A stretch of DNA of 64,000 bases from Bradyrhizobium sp. WSM1417 (GTDB lineage: Bacteria > Pseudomonadota > Alphaproteobacteria > Rhizobiales > Xanthobacteraceae). The stretch covers positions 7,117,831 through 7,181,830 of the forward strand of contig NZ_KI911783.1 in the NCBI RefSeq assembly GCF_000515415.1. The letters run 5' to 3'. This document shows positions 38,710-47,466 of this stretch, piece by piece. Position 1 is the first letter of the stretch; each line of letters opens with the position of its first letter. Both the position numbers and the translations under genes were made by a program. The notes under the pieces are model-generated. The model had not been told where the DNA came from. It did no database searches and saw only the letters and a list, made by a program, of their open reading frames with translations.

Positions 38710-39345
38710 ATGAGCATCAGCAACGTCAACGTCGTCGCCCATCCCCTGGTCCAGCACAAGCTCTCCCTGATGCGGGAGAAGGACCGCTCGACCAAGAGCT
38801 TTCGCGAGATCCTGAACGAGATCGGGATGCTGCTCGGCTACGAGGTGACGCGCGACCTGCCGCTGGAGCTGGTCGGGATCGAGACGCCGATTGCGCCGAT
38901 GCGGGCGCCCAAGATCGCCGGCAAGAAGCTTACGCTGGCGCCGATCCTGCGCGCCGGCGTCGGCTTCCTCGACGGCATGCTGGCGCTGATGCCCTCGGCG
39001 CGCATCGCTCATATCGGGCTCTACCGCGATCCTGATACGTTGCAGGCTGTGGAATATTACTTCAAGGCCCCGCAGGACCTCTCGGACCGCACCGTGATCC
39101 TGATGGATCCGATGCTGGCGACCGGCAACTCGGCCTGCGCTGGCGCCTCGCTGCTGAAGGCGCGCGGCGCCCGCGACATCCGCTTCGTCTGCCTTCTGGC
39201 CGCGCCTGAAGGCATCGCGCAGTTCCAGAGCGAACATCCCGACGTGCCGGTCTGGACCGCCGCGATCGACGAGCGGCTCAATGACCACGGCTACATCGTG
39301 CCGGGCCTGGGCGACGCGGGCGACCGGATGTTCGGCACCAAGTAG
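38710..39345 (+). CDS. upp: Uracil phosphoribosyltransferase
   Basis: It salvages uracil with PRPP to UMP. The 211-residue protein has the family start ([19 protein letters not shown]), TKSFREIL, the flexible-loop region [16 protein letters not shown], the PRPP-binding motif [14 protein letters not shown] and the uracil-binding C terminus [17 protein letters not shown]. Cytoplasmic. It stands alone between the kdp upstream region and an AMP-dependent ligase. Confidence 0.95.
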   Translation: MSISNVNVVAHPLVQHKLSLMREKDRSTKSFREILNEIGMLLGYEVTRDLPLELVGIETPIAPMRAPKIAGKKLTLAPILRAGVGFLDGMLALMPSARIAHIGLYRDPDTLQAVEYYFKAPQDLSDRTVILMDPMLATGNSACAGASLLKARGARDIRFVCLLAAPEGIAQFQSEHPDVPVWTAAIDERLNDHGYIVPGLGDAGDRMFGTK

Positions 39346-39378
39346 ACAGGTTCGCGCGGTCGGGTTAGTCCGGTTGCC

Positions 39379-40992
39379 ATGAGCGCCAACGAATTTTCGC
39401 TGCAATCGCTGATCAGGACCGAAGCCGCCGCCGAACCGGCCTTCGTGTTCGACGGTACGCCGGTCTCGCGCGCAGAGTTCTCGGAAAAGATCGAGCAGAC
39501 CGCCGCCTGGCTTGCCGCGCACGGTGTCGGCAAGGGCGACGTCGTCGCGGTCTGGCTGGTCAACCGGATCGAATGGATCGCGCTGCTGTTCGCCGCCGGC
39601 CGGCTCGGGGCAATCGTCGCCGCCGTCAACACACGCTACCGCAGCGCGGAGGTCGCGCATCTCCTGAAGCTGTCCGGCGCCCGGCTGATGGTGATCGAAG
39701 CCGCGTTCCGCTCGATCGACTTTGCCGTTATTCTCGCCGGCGTCGCCAAGGACGAGGTGCCTGCGCTGCGAGAGCTTGCAGTTGTGGGTGCGGATGAGAT
39801 TCCCGCCCAATGGCCCTGCGTGTGCTTCGATGCCTTCGAGAAGCGCTATCCGCCTGCCCCGCCTGCCCAGGACGATTTCGATCTGCCGGTTCTGCTCTAC
39901 ACGACGTCAGGCACGACCAAAGGACCAAAACTCGTCGCGCATTCGCAGCGAACGCTGGCCACGCACGCCACCTCCGTCGCCAAGGCGCTCAAACTCTCAC
40001 CGCAGCGCCATGCGCTGCTGGCCATGCTGCCGTTCTGCGGCACCTTCGGCATGACGAGCCTGCTCGGCTTCGTCGCGGCGGGCGCGACCGTCCATGCGCT
40101 CGACGCCTTCGAGGCCGCGCCGGCGCTGAAGCTTCTCCGCGAGTACGGGATCACGCATGCCTTTGGCTCGGACGAGATGTTCCGCCGCATCCTCGCCGTC
40201 ACCGAGGCGCCGCATCCGTTTCCGCATCTCGAAGTCTGCGGCTTTGCCGCCTTCCAGCCCGGCTGGCGCGAGCTTGCCGCGGAGGCCGAGGCGCGCGGCA
40301 TGCCGTTGCACGGCCTCTACGGTTCGAGCGAGGTGCAGGCGCTGTTCTCGATCGCACGCTCGAGTGACGCCTTCGCCGATCGGATCGAGGGCGGCGGCTG
40401 GCCAATGTCGCCGGAGGCTAAGGTCCGTGTGCGCGACACCGAGACCGGCGAACTCGCGGCTCGCGGCGTCTCCGGTGAGATCGAGATCCAGGCACCGTCA
40501 CGCTTCCTCGGCTACTACAACAATCCCGACGCGACGCGCGACGCCATCACCGCGGACGGCTTCTTCCGCACCGGCGATATCGGCCGGCTGCGCGGCGACG
40601 GCTCCTTCGTCTATGAAACCCGCGCGGGCGACGCCATGCGGCTCGGCGGCTTCCTGGTTGCGCCCGGCGAGATCGAGGACGAGCTCAAATCGTGCGCTGG
40701 CGTGGCCGATGCCCAGGTCGTCGCGGTCGATCTGAAGGGAAACGCCCGCTGCGTTGCCTTCGTGATCCCTGCCCAGGACCCCCACCACGAGCCGCCGCGG
40801 CAGGACGCGTTGATCGCGCGCCTGCGTGAGCGGCTCGCCGGCTACAAGGTCCCGGCGCGGATCTATGTCGTGGAGGCCTTCCCCGTCACCGACAGTGCCA
40901 ACGGCGTCAAGATCCAGCGCGGCCGGCTTCGGGCCATGGCGATGGATCGGATCGGATCGGTGCCGAATAAGCACGTCCACTGGGATAGCTAG
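39379..40992 (+). CDS. AMP-dependent acyl-CoA synthetase/ligase
   Basis: This is an ANL-superfamily enzyme of 537 residues that activates a carboxylic acid as acyl-AMP, then acyl-CoA. The P-loop motif is YTTSGTTKGPKLVAHSQ, A5 is GLYGSSEVQAL, A7 is FFRTGDIGRL, and the C-terminal A10 lysine region is NGVKIQRGRLR. The substrate is not deducible; neighbouring acyl-CoA genes suggest it feeds their pathway. Its stop shares the palindromic CTAG (40989-40992) with the convergent acyl-CoA dehydrogenase. Confidence 0.85.
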   Translation: MSANEFSLQSLIRTEAAAEPAFVFDGTPVSRAEFSEKIEQTAAWLAAHGVGKGDVVAVWLVNRIEWIALLFAAGRLGAIVAAVNTRYRSAEVAHLLKLSGARLMVIEAAFRSIDFAVILAGVAKDEVPALRELAVVGADEIPAQWPCVCFDAFEKRYPPAPPAQDDFDLPVLLYTTSGTTKGPKLVAHSQRTLATHATSVAKALKLSPQRHALLAMLPFCGTFGMTSLLGFVAAGATVHALDAFEAAPALKLLREYGITHAFGSDEMFRRILAVTEAPHPFPHLEVCGFAAFQPGWRELAAEAEARGMPLHGLYGSSEVQALFSIARSSDAFADRIEGGGWPMSPEAKVRVRDTETGELAARGVSGEIEIQAPSRFLGYYNNPDATRDAITADGFFRTGDIGRLRGDGSFVYETRAGDAMRLGGFLVAPGEIEDELKSCAGVADAQVVAVDLKGNARCVAFVIPAQDPHHEPPRQDALIARLRERLAGYKVPARIYVVEAFPVTDSANGVKIQRGRLRAMAMDRIGSVPNKHVHWDS

Positions 40993-42155
40993 TACGACTT
41001 GGCCAGTCCAAGCACCTTTTCCGCGATGAAGCTGAGCGCAAGCTGCGGGCTGACCGGCGCGATGCGCGGGATCAGCACTTCGCGCAAGTAACGCTCGACA
41101 TGGAATTCCTTGGCGTAACCGAAGCCGCCATGGGTCATCACCGCCTGCTCGCAGGCGTGATATCCGGCCTCACCCGCAATGTATTTCGCGGCATTGGCGG
41201 CGCCGCCGCAGGGCATGCCCTTGTCGTATTGCCAGGCCGCCGACATCACCATCAACCAGGCCGCCTCGAGCTCGACCCAGTTTACGGCCAGCGGATGCTG
41301 AATGCCCTGGTTCTTGCCGATCGGCCGGTTGAACACCACGCGGGTCTTGGCGTATTCGGTCGCACGCGACAGTGCGAGCTTGCCGAGGCCGACGGCTTCC
41401 GCGGCGATGAGAATGCGCTCGGGGTTCATGCCTTCGAGGATGTACTGGAAGCCTTTGCCCTCTTCGCCGATGCGATCCTCCATCGGGATTTCAAAATCCT
41501 CGAAGAACAGCTCGTTGGAATCGACGACCTTGCGGCCCATCTTCTCGATCTCGTGGACCTTGATTCTGGTGCGATCGAAGTCCGTATAGAACAGGCTCAG
41601 CCCATGGGTCGGCGAGCGCACCTCCTCCAGCGGCGTGGTGCGCGCCAGCAGCAGGATCTTGTGCGCGACCTGCGCGGTCGAGATCCACACCTTCTGGCCG
41701 TTGACGATGTAGCGGTCGTTCTTGGCCACCGCGCGGGTCTTGAGCTGGGTGGTGTTGAGGCCCGTGTTGGGCTCGGTCACGGCAAAGCACGCCTTCTCGC
41801 GGCCCTCGACCATCGGTGGCAGCATGCGCTTGCGCTGCTCCTCGGTGCCGAACACGACCACGGGATTGAGGCCGAACACGTTGATGTGCACCGCGGACGC
41901 GCCGGACATGCCGGCGCCGGATTCCGCGATGGCGCGCATCATGATCGCGGCCTCGGTGATGCCGAGGCCGGAGCCGCCATATTCCTCCGGCACGCAGATG
42001 CCGAGCCAGCCGGCGTCCGCCATGGCCTTGTGAAAGTCGTGCGGGAAGCCGCCGTCGTGGTCCTTCTTCAGCCAATAGGCGTCGGGAAAGTCTTCGCAAA
42101 CCTTTGCGACGGCGTCGCGAATGGCTTCCTGCTGAGCGGTGAGCGCGAAATCCAT
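40989..42155 (-). CDS. Acyl-CoA dehydrogenase
   Basis: This FAD enzyme introduces a double bond alpha-beta to a CoA thioester. The 388-residue protein has FAD/substrate motifs CFAVTEPNTGLNTTQLKT and VWISTA, and the C-terminal helical motif MTHGGFGYAKEFHVERYLRE. ATG at 42155 is preceded by AAGGAG; the frame is open upstream to 42311 but that part is not conserved. It is divergent from maoC and citE-like genes and convergent with the CoA ligase. The substrate is unknown; the neighbours point to a short branched or dicarboxylic acyl-CoA. Confidence 0.9.
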   Translation of the reverse strand: MDFALTAQQEAIRDAVAKVCEDFPDAYWLKKDHDGGFPHDFHKAMADAGWLGICVPEEYGGSGLGITEAAIMMRAIAESGAGMSGASAVHINVFGLNPVVVFGTEEQRKRMLPPMVEGREKACFAVTEPNTGLNTTQLKTRAVAKNDRYIVNGQKVWISTAQVAHKILLLARTTPLEEVRSPTHGLSLFYTDFDRTRIKVHEIEKMGRKVVDSNELFFEDFEIPMEDRIGEEGKGFQYILEGMNPERILIAAEAVGLGKLALSRATEYAKTRVVFNRPIGKNQGIQHPLAVNWVELEAAWLMVMSAAWQYDKGMPCGGAANAAKYIAGEAGYHACEQAVMTHGGFGYAKEFHVERYLREVLIPRIAPVSPQLALSFIAEKVLGLAKSY

Positions 42156-42386
42156 ATTCCTGATCTCCTTCTTGGGAGAAGCGATCGCGCAATCTCCCCC
42201 TCGTCGCGTTCCCCACTCGACGGCCGTGGCGGATTGGTGCGCCCGAACGTGCCTTCGCTTGCGTTCTTTAACTTGAAAAACAGGGTACAGATACGTGAAT
42301 TTCCCTATCAACTGTGTGTAGCATGCATAGGGTCATGCGGCGCGAGGACGCGGGCGCGCCGTTATTTCGCAGGGAGGAAGACCGCA

Positions 42387-42839
42387 ATGGCGGGACTTTA
42401 TTTCGAAGACTTTTCCGTGGGCCAGGAGTTCAGGCATCCCCTGACGCGGACCGTCACGGAGATGGACAACACCATGTTTAGCCTGCTGACCCTCAATCCG
42501 CAGCCGCTGCACATCGACGCGCATTTCGCCGAAAAGACCGAGTTCGGCCAGCGCATTTTCAACAGCCTTTACACCCTCGGCATCATGATCGGAATGACGG
42601 TCTATGATACGACCATGGGCACCACCGTTGCCAATCTCGGCATGACCGACGTCACCTTTCCGAAACCGGTCTTCCATGGCGACACGCTGCGGGCAACGAC
42701 GAAGGTGCTTTCGTTACGGGAATCCAAATCGCGCCCCAAGGCGGGCATCGTCGAGTTCGAGCACCACGCTCTCAACCAGAACGACGAGATCGTCGGCAAA
42801 TGCCGCCGCATGGCGATGATGCACAAGAGGCCGGTCTGA
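42387..42839 (+). CDS. MaoC-family acyl-CoA hydratase
   Basis: This is a 150-residue hot-dog-fold hydratase. The catalytic-region sequence is LTLNPQPLHIDAHFAEKTEFGQ: the His is present, but the Asp of the usual G-D-x-N-P motif is replaced by Thr-Leu. This resembles the mesaconyl/itaconyl-CoA hydratase type (my recollection of that subfamily). VANLGMTDVTFPKPVFHGDTL is also typical. GGGAGGA (42372-42378) precedes the ATG. The stop overlaps the CitE-like gene by one base (TGATG), so hydratase and lyase are translationally coupled, as expected for consecutive steps. Confidence 0.85.
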   Translation: MAGLYFEDFSVGQEFRHPLTRTVTEMDNTMFSLLTLNPQPLHIDAHFAEKTEFGQRIFNSLYTLGIMIGMTVYDTTMGTTVANLGMTDVTFPKPVFHGDTLRATTKVLSLRESKSRPKAGIVEFEHHALNQNDEIVGKCRRMAMMHKRPV

Positions 42840-43690
42840 TGCGTTCGATGCTGTTCGTGCCGGGCGATTCCCCGCGCAAATTCGAGAAGGCCAGCGAAGG
42901 CAAGGCCGACGCGCTGATCATCGATCTCGAAGATTCCGTCGTCACCGACAAGAAGCCAGAGGCGCGCGGGTTGACGCTGGCGATGCTCAACGGCCGCAAC
43001 AAACCCCATCTACTCTATGTCCGCGTCAACGCGCTCGATACCGGCATGACGCTCGCTGACCTTGCCGCGGTGATTCCGGGCAAGCCTGACGGCATCGTGT
43101 TGCCGAAATCGCAGGGCGGCGACGACGTGCGGCAGGTCGCGACCTGGCTCGAAGCTCTTGAGGCTGCGGCTGGTATCGCCATCGGCTCAACACGCATTGT
43201 TTGCGTCGCGACCGAAACTGCGGGATCGATCTTCGGGCTCGGCAGCTACAAGGGCTGCTCCCCTCGCCTCGCGGGCCTGATGTGGGGCGCGGAAGATCTC
43301 TCGGCCTCCCTCGGCGCTACTGAAAAGGCGTCGGGCGGAGTGTTCCACAGCCCTTATCGCCTGGCGCGCGATCTCTGTCTGATGGCGGCGGCGGCGGCCG
43401 AAGTCGCGCCGATCGACACCGTCTATACCGACATCGACAATCTCACGGGGCTCGAACAGGAAACGCGCGCGGCGCGGCGCGACGGTTTTTCGGCGAAAGC
43501 GCTGATCCATCCCAAGCACGTCGACGTGGTCAACGCGGCGTTCGAGCCGACCGAGGCCGAGCGCAATTGGGCGGAGAAGGTGATCGCCGCGTTCGCGAAC
43601 AATCCGAACTCCGGCACGCTGCGCCTCGACGGCCAGATGATCGACAAGCCGCATCTTCGCGCGGCGAAGAAGATTCTCGGCCAGAGCTAG
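42839..43690 (+). CDS. CitE-like CoA ester lyase (HpcH/HpaI family)
   Basis: The 283-residue TIM-barrel lyase starts MRSMLFVPGDSPRKFEKA, with the metal-binding-region LIIDLEDSV, the Arg-containing LLYVRVNAL and GLMWGAEDLSASLGAT. The family cleaves malyl-CoA, beta-methylmalyl-CoA or citramalyl-CoA to acetyl-CoA plus a 2-oxoacid or glyoxylate. Pairing with a MaoC hydratase matches itaconyl-CoA hydratase plus (S)-citramalyl-CoA lyase, but malyl-type substrates remain possible. The ATG overlaps the maoC stop. Confidence 0.85.
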   Translation: MRSMLFVPGDSPRKFEKASEGKADALIIDLEDSVVTDKKPEARGLTLAMLNGRNKPHLLYVRVNALDTGMTLADLAAVIPGKPDGIVLPKSQGGDDVRQVATWLEALEAAAGIAIGSTRIVCVATETAGSIFGLGSYKGCSPRLAGLMWGAEDLSASLGATEKASGGVFHSPYRLARDLCLMAAAAAEVAPIDTVYTDIDNLTGLEQETRAARRDGFSAKALIHPKHVDVVNAAFEPTEAERNWAEKVIAAFANNPNSGTLRLDGQMIDKPHLRAAKKILGQS

Positions 43691-43735
43691 AGCAGGACGC
43701 CGCGCTGCGACAGATGGGATCGAAGCCACTCTCAG

Positions 43736-43828
43736 CGTCGTCGTGGCCGGGCTTGTCCCGGCCATCCACGGGCTTCCACGCAACCGGCACCCAAAACGTG
43801 GATGCCCGGGACAAGCCCGGGCATGACG
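43736..43828. repeat. Palindromic repeat between convergent genes (family B-like)
   Basis: Arms CGTCGTGGCCGGGCTTGTCC..GGCCATCCACG and CGTGGATGCCCGGGACAAGC...GGGCATGACG are near-complementary. It lies between the CitE-like and FAH genes and may terminate both. Confidence 0.65.
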
Positions 43829-43883
43829 AAGCGAAAACGTCCCGCCCCTCACTTTCCGCAGGCAGGAGAGGCGAAGACCGCCG

Positions 43884-44681
43884 CTAGACGATCTTGATCG
43901 ACATGTCCGGCAAGCCGTCGAGCTTGCACAACAGCACGTCGCCCTTCACCACCGGACCGACATTCTCGGGCGTGCCGGAATAGATGATGTCGCCGGCCTT
44001 GAGCTCGAACGCTTCCGACAGTTTTGCGATCTGCTCGGCCACGCTCCAGATCATCTTGCTGAGATCCGAGCTCTGCTTCACCGTCCCGTTGATCGCCAGC
44101 GAAATGGCGCCCTTGTCGAAATGACCGGTCTTGCTGGCCGGGTGGATCGGTCCGATCACCGCGGCGTGGTCGAAGCTCTTGCCGATCTCCCACGGCTTCT
44201 TCTCCGCGGCCATGCCGTTCTGGAGATCGCGCCGGGTCATGTCGAGGCCGAGCGCGTAGCCATAGACATGGTCGAGCGCCTTCTCGGCCGGAATGTTGGA
44301 GCCACCGGACTTCAGCGCGGCGACCAGCTCGACCTCGTGGTGATAGTTCTTGGTCAGCGACGGATAAGGATGATCGGCGACCTCGCCCACGGCGACGTTC
44401 TGGATTGCGTCGGTCGGCTTCTGGAAGAAGAACGGCGGCTCGCGGTTCGGATCCGAGCCGCGCTCGATCGCGTGCGCCGCATAGTTGCGCCCGATGCAGT
44501 AGATGCGGCGGACCTGAAACACCTGGGCTTCGCCGACGATCGGGATGGTGACCATCGGCACCGGAAAGATCGGCTTCGGCCCTGCCTGCGCCGCAGCCGG
44601 CGCAACTTCCGCGATTGAGGCAGCACCTGCGGCCGCGGCAATTGCGAGCAGCTCTCGTCGCGTTGCTGATGTCTCTTTCAT
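43884..44681 (-). CDS. Fumarylacetoacetate hydrolase-family protein with Tat signal
   Basis: The 265-residue protein has an FAH fold (YCIGRNYAAHA; PFFFQKPTDAI; metal-ligand region NYHHEVELVAAL; GLDMTRRDLQ; YSGTPENVGPV). The family hydrolyses or decarboxylates acylpyruvate-like acids with a divalent metal. Unusually, it begins MKETSATRRELLAIAAAAGA, a twin-arginine motif followed by a hydrophobic stretch and an Ala-x-Ala site (PAAAQA), so export of the folded metalloenzyme is inferred; most homologues are cytoplasmic. ATG at 44681 has AAGGGAG upstream. Divergent from a LysR gene. Confidence 0.85.
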   Translation of the reverse strand: MKETSATRRELLAIAAAAGAASIAEVAPAAAQAGPKPIFPVPMVTIPIVGEAQVFQVRRIYCIGRNYAAHAIERGSDPNREPPFFFQKPTDAIQNVAVGEVADHPYPSLTKNYHHEVELVAALKSGGSNIPAEKALDHVYGYALGLDMTRRDLQNGMAAEKKPWEIGKSFDHAAVIGPIHPASKTGHFDKGAISLAINGTVKQSSDLSKMIWSVAEQIAKLSEAFELKAGDIIYSGTPENVGPVVKGDVLLCKLDGLPDMSIKIV

Positions 44682-44733
44682 GTTTTGTGCTCCCTTTTTA
44701 TGTTCGTTGGGCGCATCATGCGCGCCGAGCCGC

Positions 44734-44751
44734 CTGATAATCAATATTCAG
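44734..44751. promoter_or_regulatory. Candidate LysR operator in the divergent gap
   Basis: An AT-rich element in otherwise GC-rich sequence, CTGATAATCAATATTCAG, with CTGA...TCAG ends forming a short dyad. LysR regulators usually bind such sites between their own gene and a divergent target. Weak evidence. Confidence 0.25.
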
Positions 44752-44883
44752 TATGCCAGCAATGCTGGACCGGCACGTCGTCTAATTGATGAGAACAGGC
44801 CGTCTGCGACCGAGCCTTCCCACCCCGGCTCCCTTTCGCCCTAGCATGGAACTTGCATAAATTCTGGGCGACATGGACGCCGC

Positions 44884-45783
44884 ATGAACCTCATCAGCCT
44901 CGATATCCGCATGCTCCGGTCGCTGATCTCCGTGGTCGAGACCGGCAGCATCACCGAGACCGCGCGGCGGCTGGGCCGCACCCAGCCGGCGATCACCCTG
45001 CAATTGCAGCGGCTGGAGGAGCTCACCGGCAAGCAATTGTTCGAGCATGCCGGGCGCCGGCTGACGCTGAGCGAGGACGGCACCACGGTTCTCACCTACG
45101 CCAAGTCCATCCTGCGGTTGCATGACGAATTGATTTCGCAATTGGCGTCACAGGAGATCGAGGGTCAGGTCGTACTCGGCACGCCCGACCTCTATGCCGC
45201 CTTCATGCTGCCGCAGATCCTCAGCGTGTTCCGAAAATCCTTCCCCCGGGTCCAGGTCGAGCTCAATTGCGCGCTCTCGACGCCGCTGGTGGGCCTGGTC
45301 AAGCGTGGCGATGTCGACATCGCGCTCGTCACCCGCATGAACGATTTTACGGGCGGCCAGGTGGTACGGCGCGAGCAGCTGGTCTGGATGACCGGTGAGC
45401 AGTCCGCCGCGCACCAGGAACGGCCGATTCCGCTGGCGTTGCTGCCGCCCGGCAACATCTATCGCGACTACGCGATCGACACGCTGGAACGCGCGAATTT
45501 GCGCTGGCGCATCGCCTGCGTCAGCGAAAGCGTCGGCGGCCTTCAGGCGGCGGCCTTCGCCGGCATGGCCGTGACCGTACTCGGCCGCAGCGCCCTGGTG
45601 CCGGCGATGCGTGAGATCGGCCCGAACGAGGGCCTGCCGCCGCTGCCGAAGATCGAGCTGCTGCTCTACAAATCGAGCGGCGCGACCTCGAAGGCGGCGA
45701 CCGCCTTGCACGACTATCTCGCGCACTATCTGCGCCTCGACGAAGAGCTCAGCGGCCGCGGCGACCCGATCGAGCTGTCTTAG
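44884..45783 (+). CDS. LysR-family transcriptional regulator
   Basis: The 299-residue protein has an N-terminal winged helix (DIRMLRSLISVVETGSITET; RTQPAITLQLQRLEELTG) and a two-lobed effector domain from about residue 90 (VVLGTPDLYAAFMLPQIL). Divergence from the FAH gene 202 bases away makes that gene the first candidate target; the hydroxylase/amidase operon that converges from the other side is another. The effector is unknown. Confidence 0.9.
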   Translation: MNLISLDIRMLRSLISVVETGSITETARRLGRTQPAITLQLQRLEELTGKQLFEHAGRRLTLSEDGTTVLTYAKSILRLHDELISQLASQEIEGQVVLGTPDLYAAFMLPQILSVFRKSFPRVQVELNCALSTPLVGLVKRGDVDIALVTRMNDFTGGQVVRREQLVWMTGEQSAAHQERPIPLALLPPGNIYRDYAIDTLERANLRWRIACVSESVGGLQAAAFAGMAVTVLGRSALVPAMREIGPNEGLPPLPKIELLLYKSSGATSKAATALHDYLAHYLRLDEELSGRGDPIELS

Positions 45784-45812
45784 CTCGGGCCTGTTCCCGC
45801 TGCGATGGTGCG

Positions 45813-45955
45813 CTCCCTCGCCCCGTTCTTACGGGGAGAGGGTTGGGGTGAGGGGCTGCCTCCGCACATTCGGCGACAGCTGCCTCGCGGAAACTCCCCC
45901 TCACCCGGATTGCATCTCCGATGCAATCCGACCTCTCCCCGCAAGTGGGGCGAGG
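45813..45955. repeat. Palindromic repeat downstream of lysR and the amidase (family C)
   Basis: CTCGCCCCGTTCTTACGGGGAGAGG and CCTCTCCCCGC..GTGGGGCGAGG ends, with inner GGTGAGGGG/CCCCTCACC arms and GGATTGCATC..GATGCAATCC, form nested hairpins. Related sequence recurs at 63491-63645. It lies between convergent genes. Confidence 0.65.
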
Positions 45956-47452
45956 TTAAGGCGCCGCTTTCGTGCGCGCAGGCTTCTCCCGCAACGCCAA
46001 CTGCGGCCAGCACGCCGCCCATGGCTGGGCCGCTTCGAACGCAGCGGCGATGCGGAAGATCGTGGGCTCGTCGAGCCAGCGCGCCACGATCTGCAGGCCG
46101 ATCGGCATTCCGTCGCGATCGAAGCCGCAGGGCAGCGTCGCCGCCGGAAGACCGGCGAGGTTGATCGGCCAGGTGAAGGGCGACCAGCCGAGATGCGGAT
46201 CGACCTTGCCGCCGTCGACCGTGTCGATGCCGATGCGGCCGGCTTCGAACGCGGTCACCGCGACCGTCGGCGTCACCAGCGCATCGACGCGCTCGAAAAG
46301 CTTCAGGAAGCCGCTGCGTGCCTGGCCGCGGCGATACCCCGCTTCGATGTAGTCCGTGCCGCTGTAGCGCCGGCCGGCACTGATGACGTCAAGATAATCT
46401 GCTTCGGAGCTGGCGAGATCGGCCGTGGTCCTGGTCGCGACCGCGGCCGCCTGTTCGGTGAAGGCGATCGGCTTCAGCGTGTGTTCGAGGATCCCCGGAT
46501 CGAGGCCAGGACCATCCATGGTGACCTGCGCGCCGCAGGCATCGAGAATGGCCAGCGCCTTGCCGAACGCCGCGCGCACATCGGGGCTGACGGCGGCGTA
46601 GCCGAGATCGACGCTGGCGCCGATACGAATGCCGTTCAACGGCGCGGGCTTTGTATCGAACCGCCGCGCCGCCACCGGCAGGCTCGCGGGATCGCGCAGA
46701 TCGTAAGCAGCGATGATTTCCAGCGTCAGCGCAGCATCGGCGACCGTGCGCGTGATCGGCCCGGTATGCGCGAGCGAGCCCCAGGACGGCGGTGAGAAGC
46801 CGGGCGAGCGCGGCACCAGGCCAAAGGTCGGCTTCAGGCCGAACACACCGCAGAAGGACGAGGGCACGCGGATCGAGCCGACGCCATCGGTTCCGATCGC
46901 GATCGGACCGCAGCCGGCGGCAACGCCCGCCGCCGCGCCGCCGCTCGATCCGCCGCTGGTGCGACCGGGATTCCAGGGATTGCGCGTGGTGCCGGTAACC
47001 GGGCTGTCCGCCGTCAACTTGTAACCGGACTCGCAGGTCGTGGTCTTGCAGGTGACGATTGCACCCGCCTCCTTCAGCGCCGAGACAACCGCCGCATCGA
47101 CATCGGGCACGAATGCCTTGTTCATCGGCGAGCCGCCATAGGCCGGCACGCCCGCGACAAAGACCAAATCCTTGATTGTCACGGGTACGCCCGCGAGCGC
47201 CCCCTTGGCTTCGCCGGCGCGCATCTCCCTGGTGAGACGATCGGCCTCCGCCCTCGCCTGCTCGTACATCGGCGTCACCACCGCGTTGCAGGCCTCGTTC
47301 GTTGCCTCCAGCGCGGCAATGGTGTCGTCGATGACGTCGCGCGGCGTGAACGCCTTGTGCCGGTAGCCGGCCAGGATCTCGATTGCGGAAAGCGAGCCAA
47401 GGCCAGTCGGCGCCGGCGGGAAGGCCGTTCGGCCGGAACCATCAGTCATCAT
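45956..47452 (-). CDS. Amidase (amidase signature family)
   Basis: The 498-residue Ser-cisSer-Lys hydrolase has the catalytic Lys in GVPVTIKDLVF, the cis-Ser in TSGGSSGGAAA and the nucleophile Ser in IGTDGVGSIRVPSS. It hydrolyses an amide, releasing ammonia or an amine; there is no signal peptide. ATG at 47452 was chosen (TAGGG just upstream); an in-frame TTG lies one codon earlier. It is the last gene of the potDBCA-cox operon, 14 bases after coxM, so its substrate is probably what the hydroxylase produces or shares. Confidence 0.9.
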   Translation of the reverse strand: MMTDGSGRTAFPPAPTGLGSLSAIEILAGYRHKAFTPRDVIDDTIAALEATNEACNAVVTPMYEQARAEADRLTREMRAGEAKGALAGVPVTIKDLVFVAGVPAYGGSPMNKAFVPDVDAAVVSALKEAGAIVTCKTTTCESGYKLTADSPVTGTTRNPWNPGRTSGGSSGGAAAGVAAGCGPIAIGTDGVGSIRVPSSFCGVFGLKPTFGLVPRSPGFSPPSWGSLAHTGPITRTVADAALTLEIIAAYDLRDPASLPVAARRFDTKPAPLNGIRIGASVDLGYAAVSPDVRAAFGKALAILDACGAQVTMDGPGLDPGILEHTLKPIAFTEQAAAVATRTTADLASSEADYLDVISAGRRYSGTDYIEAGYRRGQARSGFLKLFERVDALVTPTVAVTAFEAGRIGIDTVDGGKVDPHLGWSPFTWPINLAGLPAATLPCGFDRDGMPIGLQIVARWLDEPTIFRIAAAFEAAQPWAACWPQLALREKPARTKAAP

Positions 47453-47466
47453 CAACCCTAAAAGTG

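Noticed and set aside
44848..44872. GGAAC at 44848 as an EcfG promoter for lysR
   Set aside because: After 16-17 bases there is CGA or GAC, not GTT; only the -35-like box is present.
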